A stretch of 64,000 nt of DNA from Crambe crambe. Its lineage: Eukaryota > Porifera > Demospongiae > Poecilosclerida > Crambeidae. Of this stretch, positions 10,431 to 21,335 are shown piece by piece. Positions within the stretch are counted from its first letter, which is position 1. The number at the start of each line of letters is the position of its first letter. The notes beneath the pieces were generated by a model. The model was not told the DNA's origin. It did not search any database and saw only the letters and a program-made list of their open reading frames with translations. The translations under genes and the position numbers were made by a program. Where the stretch lies: the NCBI GenBank assembly GCA_963924555.1, contig OZ004584.1:2789001-2853000 (forward strand). The letters are read 5' to 3'.

Positions 10431-11123
10431 ATCAGAGAGTGCGGTAGCACTCTCTAAGTAGGGATGGCAGGTCAAAGTCCATAGGACAGTATAAACTAAA
10501 AACTCTTCTTTCTCTTCTACCCTTACTCTACAGGTTCTCAGAAGGCTACAGTGAATTATTATATCTACAAAGAAGAGAGGAGAATGTTCAAAAGCCAAAA
10601 ATTCATTCGCCAACATAAGAAAAAAACGAGTTCTAAAATTGACTTTTCGTTCTTTTTCTTTATCAGAGAGTGCGGTAGCACTCTCTAAGTAGGGATGGCA
10701 GGTCAAAGTCCATAGGACAGTATAAACTAAAAACTCTTCTTTCTCTTCTACCCTTACTCTACAGGTTCTCAGAAGGCTACAGTGAATTATTATATCTACA
10801 AAGAAGAGAGGAGAATGTTCAAAAGCCAAAAATTCATTCGCCAACATAAGAAAAAAACGAGTTCTAAAATTGACTTTTCGTTCTTTTTCTTTATCAGAGA
10901 GTGCGGTAGCACTCTCTAAGTAGGGATGGCAGGTCAAAGTCCATAGGACAGTATAAACTAAAAACTCTTCTTTCTCTTCTACCCTTACTCTACAGGTTCT
11001 CAGAAGGCTACAGTGAATTATTATATCTACAAAGAAGAGAGGAGAATGTTCAAAAGCCAAAAATTCATTCGCCAACATAAGAAAAAAACGAGTTCTAAAA
11101 TTGACTTTTCGTTCTTTTTCTTT
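10431..11123. repeat. Three exact-period 231-bp tandem modules
   Basis: ATCAGAGAGTGCGGTAGCAC begins at 10,431, 10,662 and 10,893, a period of exactly 231 bp, and the three units are almost identical. Each starts with the palindromic AGAGAGTGC/GCACTCTCT. The homologous modules at 28,518-29,213 lie in the opposite orientation. 231 is divisible by 3, which explains a spurious 223-codon frame through the array. Confidence 0.9.
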
Positions 11124-11696
11124 ATAATAATAATCTAATAATAAGGATAATAATAATAATAATAAGATCGACGTACCGACTTACTGGCTATAGTCATCAA
11201 AATTCTGCTTTGGCCATCTGTTAGAGCGGCACCTAGAGGCTGATCTTTTGCTATTAGTTTTGACTAAGGCTCTACTTCACTATTCGATAGCACTCGGAAC
11301 ACAGCTGCTAATCTTTCTACGCCATTTTGAAGGGGGCGGGGCTTATGGGCGGAGCCACGTAAGCTTAAGTTTAGCTATAGCCAAGGTCTTCATTCATTAT
11401 CTGATGATGTTCCAGTCACTCCTTGCTGAATTACAGTACAGATGCTCATCCTATAGTAGCATTATAGCCAGTACTTGGCTGTAGTGTAGTCAGCTCACTT
11501 CACCATGCTGTGTACATGTCATTTACATTGCTGTTGCTGTAAAGTTTTATATCAACAAAACTTAAATAGCTAAACAAATTCTTCAACCAGAGACACTGTA
11601 TGTACCTACAAAAGAGGTTTATGTAGAGCTGGCTTTGTATAGTACTGTACTGTAGCCTCCCTCATTCAACTTCAAGCACTAAGAAAAAGGATAGAA

Positions 11697-12140
11697 ACAA
11701 GTGAGCGTAAAAAATTTCTTCGAAATAAAAATGTGAAGTAGGGATGCTATTATAACTGCAGCTTCATTATGAAAATCAAGTACTGCAGCATCGAAGCAGT
11801 ATGGCCCAAAAATCTAGCTGGAATATGTATTATAACTGCATGCAAGAGAGTGAATTTAGTGAAGTGACCCTTACCCATCATCAAGTACGAGATACTATTC
11901 CTACTTCACTCCCATGATCAAGGGCCAAGGGAGTGAAGTAGGAATAGTATCTTGTACTTGATGATGGGTAAGGGTCACTTCACTAAATTCACTCTCTTGC
12001 ATGCAGTTATAATACATATTCCAGCTAGATTTTTGGGCCATACTGCTTCGATGCTGCAGTACTTGATTTTCATAATGAAGCTGCAGTTATAATAGCATCC
12101 CTACTTCACATTTTTATTTCGAAGAAATTTTTTACGCTCA
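11697..12140. repeat. About 444-bp near-perfect foldback (long hairpin)
   Basis: The left half (ACAAGTGAGCGTAAAAAATT, GTAGGGATGCTATTATAACT, then CCCTTACCCATCATCAAGTA) is mirrored almost base for base after a centre near 11,922. Any transcript would give about 215 bp of duplex RNA. The right terminus lacks the usual CACTTGT because it meets an ATATAT tract. Confidence 0.88.
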
Positions 12141-15100
12141 TATATATATATATAATATATTATTGTGTGGGCGGGGTGAGGGGTTGTATCCACATAATTA
12201 TGCACAATTATCACACATGCTCTCTACGCATATATGTGGTATTTTTCTGTTCAGTTTTATGTAGTTAGGTACCTCATGTGTGTCAGTTGCAACATAAATC
12301 TGAATGTATAATTATAGAGTTTATTATTATTATTACAATTGTTTAAAAGTATAGCTATAGTCAATTGCTAACTACATAGATACAACAAGGTTGCCACCTT
12401 CTATAGGGTTCCTAGCTATAATTATGATACGTATGTATAGCCTGACAGCAATTTGTCCCCCCTAGCTATATCTCCATAGGTAATAAAGTACAGTTGAGAT
12501 CCTTGGGCTGAGTGGCGCCTCTTTGAACAAAAACCAGCTTGTAATCTTCAGGAAAAGAAATCTTGTAAGTCTGGAAAAGCCTTGCCAATAAAAGTTTCAT
12601 CTCCATCTGAATGATTATAATGGAATTAGTGAGTGTATAATGGAAGTTTAGCCTCCATCTGAGGGATTAGCTATATAGCTAGTGAATTAGTGAGTAGTAA
12701 AATGCACATCAATGATCAGATTCCACTCCATGGGGTGCAGCCTGGGCCACCCTTAAATGGATGGAGTTAGCCCAAATTGTAAAATAGTATAATGGAGATC
12801 CTTCTTGGCCCATATCTATAGCTACACTGTAATTATGGCTACCATATTATTATAGCTAAGAGATAGCTAATTAAGGAAAATTAATTCCTTGCCATTGCAA
12901 AATATCTTGCTATGCAAGATCGATGACCAATTCCAAAAGGGAAATATACGTATGCACTGGGTCTGCAAGCCAATACATAATAGCATGCAAATTAATAAGA
13001 CAATAGCTATGCATAAAAATTAATGATGGGTTAGGATGAATTTTTTTTTTTTTTTTTTTTTTTTGCAGGCATGAAACCCATTCTACCCCACAAAAAAAAA
13101 TGGTTCTGTTAGCTATAAACTTGCTATAAGATTTTCAGGTCCTACTTTTTCTTATCAGGATCAAAACGACTTGGATCAAAAACATCAGGATCTTCAAAGT
13201 ACTGTGGCATCCGAGAAGGTAGAGGTAAAAATATCTGAAAAATAACAGTTACAACTTAAAATTATTGAATCCCATTCTAGGCAGATAGCTAGCCCATCAT
13301 GTATATATCCTGTTGGCCTCTATGGCTAGCTATAGCTAATGCTTTCTCTTGGATATGCATTTTAGCTTAGATAGCTATATACTTTGAAAGATCTAGACAC
13401 CTGTACCATAACACTAGGGTATGTTCATGTAACATATTCATTTGGCGAGCGAAGCAGTTGGTGAAAGTAACTTCTTAGGCTGAGGTACATTGATGTCAGG
13501 GTGAACAGTTGCATACACAGGAGGCTTACCACAAGCAGCCCTAAAATCCACTTAGTGCCTCTATAGCCCCAGGTTCTAACCCAGATTCGACCCAGATTTG
13601 CTTTGCATGCGAATGCCAACCTGGTTTCCAATCTAACTCACATCTATAAGGTGGATTGGAATCCGGATTGAATCTCAATCCGGGTTGGGTACGCATGGAA
13701 ATACGGCTTATGACAAAATGCTGTAGAAAGCAATACGCTCTAACTCTCTGTTGCTAAAATTACTGTGTAGTGGGCATGTTTCATTTATGGGGTCAAGGGT
13801 CAAATAAATGTATGTGCGTGCGTATTAAATGTGATGTAAGTATCTAATTACACCAGTCACAATCCTGCCAGTGACCAAAATCTTGAACATTTTCTTTTTG
13901 TGTATCTGTGATGAAGTCAACTAATCAGTGAACTAGTAATTAGCTCTATAATTATAACTCAATCTATAATTTTACTTCTGGTGCAAAACCTATAGCTAAT
14001 GATGGCTTTAAAAAAACTGCATGTTCAGCTACTTATCAAATTTAGCTACAGTAGCTAGCTATAGCCTGAATACATCTTAATGGTCAACTGCCAATTTTTC
14101 ACAGAGCTAAACTTTATAATTATGAATCCATGAGAATCATGCTTGAAAATAAAGCTATGACACTTTGATACTTTAGTCAGAGCAATAACTGCCAGTTAAC
14201 AATAATTTTACTTCTGATTTTAAGGACCAATATTATTAGCTAGCTAATTAATACTGAGGTAGTTAATATGTACCTGCATTGAGGTATTAGCAGGGATAAC
14301 ATAACCATCTAGTATTGTGTCTGAATGCAAATATTTAGTGACTCTAAAATCGGGTGGATAGAGCCGAAGAGTCTCGTTCAAGATCTGTATTTTGCGTGTG
14401 TAGGAGAACAAGATATTATCCTTGTACAGTTAATTCAATTGCTGTATACCTGTTCAGTATATTGTAGTTTATCCAAGTCCTCAGCCATCACAAAAGTTTG
14501 ATCACCTAATACTTCTCTAATCTCATTCATCAACCTAATGAATCATAAAAATTAATCATGGTATGTATCTCCACCTCTATGAAAGAATGGGTACCTTTCC
14601 AAGACATCAGGATTTTGCTGAATAAGAGCAACATCAGAGCATAGTGTAGGGGCTGTTAATGATCCTGGTTTAAAAAAATATATATTATTACTAAGTTACA
14701 TACCAAGTAGTTAAATTACAGAGCTACCCTTTTATTTCTCTTATCTATCCACACACACACGCGTGCGCACGCATGCACGCACACATAAAGTGCATCACTA
14801 TCCTCTTACCACCAGCATAGTATGTACAGAAATCATCTATGAGAAGTTCCATATCAGCTGTGTCTTCTGAAACTGCATAGAAAATGATAATTTACTATAT
14901 TATTATAGCTGAATTTTAGCCCAATCGAACTACTCTTTTGAATGCATCTACATATTGGTAATTTAGCTATTTAATATTCTTATCATAGAATTTAGCTTGC
15001 TTGAGTAGTACAGTGGAACCTCCTAATAATGGACACATTTGGGACCCATCCTTTTGTCTTTTGTAGCTACAGAGATGTCCTCTTTTGATTGTTATTTTGT

Positions 15101-16381
15101 ATTGAGTGTATACGTAGGTTAGAAGTTGTGTTGTATTATGTTTACATGCTAGCTTCAGAATGTGAGTTAAGATGTCATCAGGAGGCCTCTCTCCATTCTG
15201 GATAGTTTTGATCCTGTTCATGATACACTCTCTTCCCATCTTCCTCATGGCATTAACAGGTTTTTGATTGCGTCTTGCTTTAAATGGAAAGAAGTACTAC
15301 GTACGTAGGGAATAGAATTATAGTTAGCAAATGATATTTGTACTGTACTATATGTCACATTCAATGTTATCAAGGACTTATCACCAAACGTGTGCATGGG
15401 AAACACTTGCAGTGCCTATTTACTCAGACAGAAAATTTTTCTTTCTGTCTCTAAAGTTCCTCAGGAGCTTTAAATGAGCAACTACAGCTAGACTGGTTCA
15501 CATACATGAGCAATAGGTGGGTAAATGAAGAAAGTGTAATAATCAGTAGTGAGAATTCAATAACTGAGTGACAACGTTTTTTCCCTCGTCAATTAGTGAG
15601 GCTATACCCAAGGACTTGGCATCCCAGATCTTAGTGAAATCAGTTCCAAATCCAGCCTAAAGGAGAGATAGAATCAAGGAATCATAAGCAAGAAGGAGGG
15701 AGAGAAAGAAAGAAAGAAAAGGAAAGAGAGAGATGGCTGCTACATGCTTTCAAATACCTTGCCGATGACATCAATGTTAAAGTCTGTGATGTAGTCATTT
15801 AAGGGAATACTAGTTTTCCCATTAGCCAAGGGTGCTAACTGCTTGAGGAAATCATCCGTACAAACATTGAATGTTGTAGTCACCAGATTCTTCACACAAC
15901 TGGCATAAAATTATTTTCATCAGAGCATTTGACTAGCTTAATTTCAGTACTGTATGTGGTTGATTTCAGTACTGTATGTGGTTGAAGCAATAATTAAACC
16001 ATACATTTTATTAAAAGCTGGATTATGGAGTCTCCTTCTTAGCTTCCAGGAATCATAATCCAGCACCGTAAACAATCCATCACCAAAGAACCTAATTAAG
16101 GTCAAACCATAAACCTCAATAGTTTCATTATTAATTACCTTGCTCCTCCTGATTTAAAATGATAATTGACAGTGTATGGACATTTGCTGTTCTTGATATC
16201 CATCATCACTTTCTATTATGTAATAGAAAAGCGATCTTGTGGAGTAAGTTTTTATACACATGAAGAGGTATGGCAGCATCATTAGCTAGTAATAATGATA
16301 TAGCTAGCTGCTAATCATACCTTAATAGCGTCATGATCAACTGTAACGACCCAAGCCAAGTGATTAAAAAAGGTAACAAAT

Positions 16382-16506
16382 GACTTGACACACTTATTGC
16401 TGAGGGGGAGTGAAGTAATTAGGAGGGTTAGGAGTAATAGGAATAGTAAAAAATGTAGCTAAATTTTGTGGCTATCCCTACTTCACCTTTTTATTTAGAT
16501 GCAATT
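16382..16506. mobile_element. MITE fragment inside exon 3 of P450 copy 2
   Basis: Exon 3 is 210 nt here against 85 nt in copies 3 and 4. The extra sequence contains GTGAAGTAATTAGGAGGG and GGCTATCCCTACTTCACC, typical of the right half of the local foldback MITEs. It interrupts the codons around the ACAAAT/GTGGTAC junction. Edges are accurate to a few bases. Confidence 0.75.
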
Positions 16507-17529
16507 GTGGTACTCTTTGCTTTCTCCATCCTACAATGACAGTTATTATACATAGCTATATGTGGCTCAGAGGCATTGTGCTGCTAACACTTTTGACAAA
16601 ATCCTGGCAAATATATTATAATTATAGCTAGCTGAAAAATCCTCATTTGGTCATTCAAATTAGGCTATTTTTGCTATAATAAGTACTAACCAGTATTTTA
16701 CCACTTCATTATAGTGACTTCTGGATTATCTTTTACTTTCGCCACATGTTCGAAGTCCATCAAATGACCCAAATAAAAGCTTGAAAAGATACAATAGTAC
16801 AGTAAATCCTGTAACTATAATTATAATAGTTATTATGATGTTACAGCCAGCTAGTGAGTGTCTCATCTCAACTCATATATTAACAGCTGAAGGTACAGTG
16901 GAACCTCTAGTACTCTCTAAGTAGGGATGGCACAGATTGCCCCATTTGACTATTTTCTTTCAGCTTCTCTCCTACAGTCAGCAACTCCCAACTTTAGTTG
17001 GGTGATATGGGGTGTAATTAGGAGTGAAATAGGAATAGCTAGTTAGCTTGTAGTTTGGTGATATTGGTGTGATTTTGAATTTGGTGATGGGGGTTACTTG
17101 ACTCACTAGCTTCGAATCCAGCCCTTTTCTTGGGGGCGGGGGAAAAAGAGAGCCTGGTATCCACTGTTTGCGCATGCGCCAGTTTTTCCCAGAAATCTGG
17201 GAATCAGGATATCACTCGGATATTTCCGCTGCGGTTTTAGGAAATCTTGGAAGACGAGAAAGTGCGCATGCTCAAGCGCATGCTCAAGCACATTGGTAAC
17301 TAAGGCTCCAGATCGTTTCTCAGCTTACAATGGCCAGTGAACCAGGTAGGAGAAGCCCTTATAGTAAGGATATTCGTTGGAGAATAACTAACACCCGTCC
17401 TAACTGAGCCATCATCGATTGTTTTGGTAACTAACCCAAAATTTCATTGTAAAGCCCGCAAGGGATACATACAGAGAGAACATAATATGAAATAACCAGG
17501 CTTATGATGTGACATGATACAATAACTTG

Positions 17530-20500
17530 CTATAGAGTTGTGTGCAATATTGTTCTAAGTGATAGTGCCTTTTCAAAGGTTTCCTCGCAAGGAGTTGTGA
17601 GAAGGTGCAGCAGGTGCTTGAGTTCGCAGCCGAGGTGAACCTTGGTGATGTGGTCCGCAGGAAGGTTGCTCCTGCCGTACTTGTGCCCGCACACAGGACA
17701 GGCAAAGTCATCTGTGAACACTGGGATGGTGATAACGCGAAGGACTGTGGCAATTGCCCTGGCGCCTCGAATACCTTGCTCCCTGGCCTCATCCCATAGT
17801 CTCATCCAACTAATATCACGGGAGAGAGCAGCAAGGTTCTCACGTGAAGACACTAGGGACCAAATGTAGTCATGATCAGCAGCCTGGAGTTTGTCTTTAA
17901 CTGCTCTCAGGGTGAGATGATTTTCAAAATTCTCTTCTTGCTGCAAAATAACTTCTGTCAGATTGGTCTTATAAACCTGCTCCAGGAACTTGCACTGCTG
18001 AATCACTAGTGGCTCAGAATCTTTCTCCCTCAGACAGTTGAATACCTCCACACTGATGGACACCTTTTTGGGGTGTAGGAGACGCCAGAGGAAACTGATC
18101 TTGCGGTGAAGGATATGAAGTCTCATAGTAGGCCACTGGAGTGCAACTAGTGGGATGAGATTGGAGTGATGTTTTGGAAGGTTTAGGATTTTCTTGCCGA
18201 GTTCACCTTGGAACTGATCCAGCGATGAGATCATTGGCTCTGTTAAAATCCAGTTTTCTGAGCCATACAGACAGACAGGTAAGACACAGACCTCGAATAG
18301 TTCACTGGACGAGAGCGGGTTCTGCTCACCATAAGCTATGCCATTAGCTCGGTGGGCGAAGAAGGCTTGTCGTGCCTTAGCAATGTTGTGATTAATTGAC
18401 TCTGTTGGAGAGAGGTCATGTGACCACTTTACACCCAGGCAGGTAGAAGAACTCGCAGATGCAATGGTTGTCTCACCTATGGACATAGTACTTGGCTGAG
18501 GTCTACGTATGGAGAACTCTTGAAGCTCCAGTTTATCTTCATTCAGTCGGAGGCCATTATCAACTGTGAACTGCCTTACAATAGAGGCTTGTTGTTCCAA
18601 GATATCTAAGTTTGGAGCCACGCCTCTCAGATCGTCTGCATGGCCAAGGGAGCCCAGATAGTGACCATGGATCGAGACTCCCAATCCTGTAGATTCTAGC
18701 TCCTCAAGGAGAGAGTCTATCACAAGTAAAAATAATAGCGGAGACAAGACTGACCCCTGCTTCACACCACGCCCAAGGTGGAATGCCTCGGAGTAATTCA
18801 ACCCAAGACGGACACTGGCTGTGGCATCGTCGTAGAAGGCCCCAATGATCCTCCATGCCTTACCATTGATACCAGCTCTGTACAAATGATTGAGCAATAC
18901 GTTGTGCTCAATGGAATCGAACGCCTTTTCCAGATCGTAGAAGCATTGGAAGACTGTTGCACCACCATCAATATAGCTTCTTATCACCTCCTGTACCACC
19001 TCTGTTGCATCATTGCAGGACAGGCCAGCCTGGTATGCCGTCTGGGTGTGGTGTGGGATTCCTTTCTCTTCAAGTATGGGTTGAATCCTCAATAGTAGTA
19101 CTCGTTCAAATAGTTTTCCGATCACGGATGAAAGTGAAATGCCCCTATAGTTCTTCGTCAGGAGTGGGTCTCTGCCCTTACCCTTGTAGATAGGGATAAT
19201 GATCGTGTCCTTGAAACTGGGAGGTATTCCTTCCAGACGTATAATCTCATTGAAGATCTTTTTCAGCCACAACTCCAGGTAGTCACCTCCATAGATAACA
19301 TGTTCAGACAAGATTCTATCAGGATCGCATGCCTTTCCTTTCTTCATCGATCTGATACAACCTTGAATCTCTTCAATGGTGACATCACAATCGAGAATCA
19401 AGTCTTCATTGTCAAAGGATGCACGCCTGTAGGATGAAATAACTGATCGCAGGTTCGTGAGGGTTAGAGATCCAGATGCCTTGGATGTACTGAGGTGTTT
19501 GAAATGATTGACCCATGCATTCATAACCTCGTCTTTATCTGTGAGGATGTTTCCATTTACATTTACCTTTAATCCTTGAGTAGTGCCAGTCCTGGGCAGT
19601 TTGAATCTCCTGCTGTCCTTTTCCCGGAATTTGTCATCCAGCTTTTCACTTTTGAGTCGGTCCCGTCTTGCACGTAATGTGTTTAGTCTCTTCTGTACTT
19701 CCTTTTTAGCAGCCTTCCAGTTCTCCCATAGTTTGCCTTCGCGTGGTCTGCCTGCTTGTTGCCAGACTCCCCATGCAGCCTTACTTGCATTACAAAGTTC
19801 TCGCAAGTGATCATCCTTGAAGTAATCTTTTCTACTCCTTTTCCCTTGTTTTACCTTCGGTAAGAGGTTGTCCGCAGCCAGGATGATCGATTTGCTGACA
19901 TGACAGATTTCGTCATCAAGTTTCGTCACAGTATCATTTGTGGCGTCCAATAGGGGTATCACTATGTCCTTGATCGCTGCCTCATAATCAGATAGCTTCC
20001 CAGTTTCAATTGATTTCTTCCAATCAATCTTCGGATTCTGCTCTGAACGAGGATTAGGATGTGAGGTGAGTGACATTGAGACAGTAAGTGCCAGGTGGTC
20101 CGACACATTCAACGGGTGCTCAGCCAGACAGTCAGCCCCTACCAGGAACTCGGCAGCCAGGGGATTAGTAATGATATAGTCAATAGTAGTGAAGTGATTC
20201 CCTGAGTGAAAAGTATAGTCAGGACCCATGGAAGATTGGGAATGTGAGGCAACAAAGAGGGAGTTACGATCAATAAACTGCTTGAGCAATAGTCCCCTCT
20301 GGTTTGGAGTACCAGAACCTCTGGGACCAGCTAGAGTACCCAGATGAGCGTTGAAGTCACCCCCAATAACAAGGGCATGTTCAGCACAGTCGAAGCCACA
20401 TACTAGCTCCTCCAGGTCCTCAAGGCATTGTACAAACTCTGCCTGATCGTGGTCAGCAGATGGGAAATAAACATTAACTATGACAAGTGATTTTAGGGTA

Positions 20501-20808
20501 TTATGCTTCATTGATATATCAATACAGCAAATGCGATCCGAAGTGGTGGACTTACTAGAGTTAGTGACATCAAGTGATTTTCTCCAAAGGATGGCCACAC
20601 CACCACACCCTCGATTGAGATCAGACACCTCCGTTAGCCTGTGGTCTGCCTTGCCTAAGGCCACGAACTCTGACAGGTAAGATGATAGCTTGTGTAGTTC
20701 GTATGGCCAAAGCCAGTGTTCCTGGATCAAGATCACATCCGCAGTTCGTGACAGAACCTTCAGGTAGGGCTCACTCGTACCCATTCCCCTACAATTCCAG
20801 GTGGCCAT
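17530..20808 (-). CDS. Non-LTR retrotransposon (LINE) endonuclease-reverse transcriptase
   Basis: A single uninterrupted 1,092-codon ORF. The N-terminus (about residues 1-240) is an apurinic-type endonuclease (MATWNCRGMG, ILIQEHWL, VIGGDFNAHLG, SDHLAL). The reverse transcriptase spans about 480-760 with motif A YDLEKAFDSIEHN near 630, motif B GVKQGSVLSPLLF, and motif C GHADDL near 722. Motif C has HADD instead of the usual YADD; both Asp are kept. The C-terminus has a Cys/His finger (CPVCGHKYGRSNL, DHITKVH) near 1,036. It acts by target-primed reverse transcription. No frameshift in 3.3 kb means a young, possibly competent insertion. Clade not assigned. It lies inside the MULE-like element. 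Confidence 0.9.
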   Translation of the reverse strand: MATWNCRGMGTSEPYLKVLSRTADVILIQEHWLWPYELHKLSSYLSEFVALGKADHRLTEVSDLNRGCGGVAILWRKSLDVTNSSKSTTSDRICCIDISMKHNTLKSLVIVNVYFPSADHDQAEFVQCLEDLEELVCGFDCAEHALVIGGDFNAHLGTLAGPRGSGTPNQRGLLLKQFIDRNSLFVASHSQSSMGPDYTFHSGNHFTTIDYIITNPLAAEFLVGADCLAEHPLNVSDHLALTVSMSLTSHPNPRSEQNPKIDWKKSIETGKLSDYEAAIKDIVIPLLDATNDTVTKLDDEICHVSKSIILAADNLLPKVKQGKRSRKDYFKDDHLRELCNASKAAWGVWQQAGRPREGKLWENWKAAKKEVQKRLNTLRARRDRLKSEKLDDKFREKDSRRFKLPRTGTTQGLKVNVNGNILTDKDEVMNAWVNHFKHLSTSKASGSLTLTNLRSVISSYRRASFDNEDLILDCDVTIEEIQGCIRSMKKGKACDPDRILSEHVIYGGDYLELWLKKIFNEIIRLEGIPPSFKDTIIIPIYKGKGRDPLLTKNYRGISLSSVIGKLFERVLLLRIQPILEEKGIPHHTQTAYQAGLSCNDATEVVQEVIRSYIDGGATVFQCFYDLEKAFDSIEHNVLLNHLYRAGINGKAWRIIGAFYDDATASVRLGLNYSEAFHLGRGVKQGSVLSPLLFLLVIDSLLEELESTGLGVSIHGHYLGSLGHADDLRGVAPNLDILEQQASIVRQFTVDNGLRLNEDKLELQEFSIRRPQPSTMSIGETTIASASSSTCLGVKWSHDLSPTESINHNIAKARQAFFAHRANGIAYGEQNPLSSSELFEVCVLPVCLYGSENWILTEPMISSLDQFQGELGKKILNLPKHHSNLIPLVALQWPTMRLHILHRKISFLWRLLHPKKVSISVEVFNCLREKDSEPLVIQQCKFLEQVYKTNLTEVILQQEENFENHLTLRAVKDKLQAADHDYIWSLVSSRENLAALSRDISWMRLWDEAREQGIRGARAIATVLRVITIPVFTDDFACPVCGHKYGRSNLPADHITKVHLGCELKHLLHLLTTPCEETFEKALSLRTILHTTL

Positions 20809-21029
20809 AGCAATAGAGCTTTCACATGTTTGCTTTTGATGAGCGTTCCGACTGATCTTGTTGTTTGCAATAAAATTATTGTTATTTTGGGTTTAATGTT
20901 TATTGCCGGCCGTATTTGTTCCAAGATTCCCTAAAACCGCACGGAAGTGAAGTTAATTAATAGTCGCGGTTGCACAACTAGTACAATGCTGCATAGTTTT
21001 ACTCATGCTCCTGCTGCTCTTCGTTTCTC

Positions 21030-21335
21030 CTTGCCCGAAGAAGGAACAACACACTGCTGTCAAGGCAGTCTACGATGGGAAGGATGTTTCTGTTTGTCTA
21101 CCAAACTGGTTAAGAAAGATCAGTTCTACCAGACTTTCCCCTTCACAATGATGCTGGTGAAAGCGTAGTGCAGTACCTCCACTAGTTGCTCTGATCATAG
21201 ATGTAGATATATGCTCTGATGATCGACCAACGATGTTTTGGCCAGTACTACCTCGCTACATCTGCCAGTCTTAGATCAGATAGCCTTCTCTTCTGTGCCC
21301 CTGAAGCCCTGGTGCCCTGGAGGATCTAAGCATTC
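21030..21335 (+). pseudogene. RecQ-like helicase fragment in the MULE-like element (copy A)
   Basis: Forward frames read KKEQHTAVKAVYDGKDVSVC followed by a damaged Walker A (LP-x-W/G, frameshifted), and further on LLFCAPEALVPWR. These match the segment before motif I and the FxSPEAL segment of RecQ-type helicases, and they match the more complete fragment at 60,965-61,480. Short, with several frame breaks; not functional. Confidence 0.55.

Larger units (their letters stand above)
10431..12140 (-). mobile_element. Composite hairpin element CE-2 (inverted orientation)
   Basis: Same modules as CE-1 in reverse: three 231-bp modules (10,431-11,123), a TAATAA microsatellite (11,125-11,165), the body (11,166-11,696) and a very long foldback (11,697-12,140). 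It is bordered on both sides by ATATAT microsatellite, so the target looks like a TA-rich tract. Here the terminal foldback is about 444 bp, nearly twice that of CE-1, because it has a second foldback MITE sequence nested at its centre. Confidence 0.62.

Noticed and set aside
10407-11078. 223-codon reverse-strand ORF
   Set aside because: It exists only because three nearly identical 231-bp repeats (divisible by 3) repeat the same open stretch; no domain or codon signal.
11161-11500. Possible SINE or RNA gene in the conserved body block (GCCGCTCTAACAGATGGCC)
   Set aside because: No A/B box arrangement or tRNA-like fold was found, and the block is always part of the composite element.
13041-13064. 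Poly-T tract and similar T runs at 45,613
   Set aside because: Intron homopolymers at the same place in several P450 copies; no retroposed gene end adjoins them.
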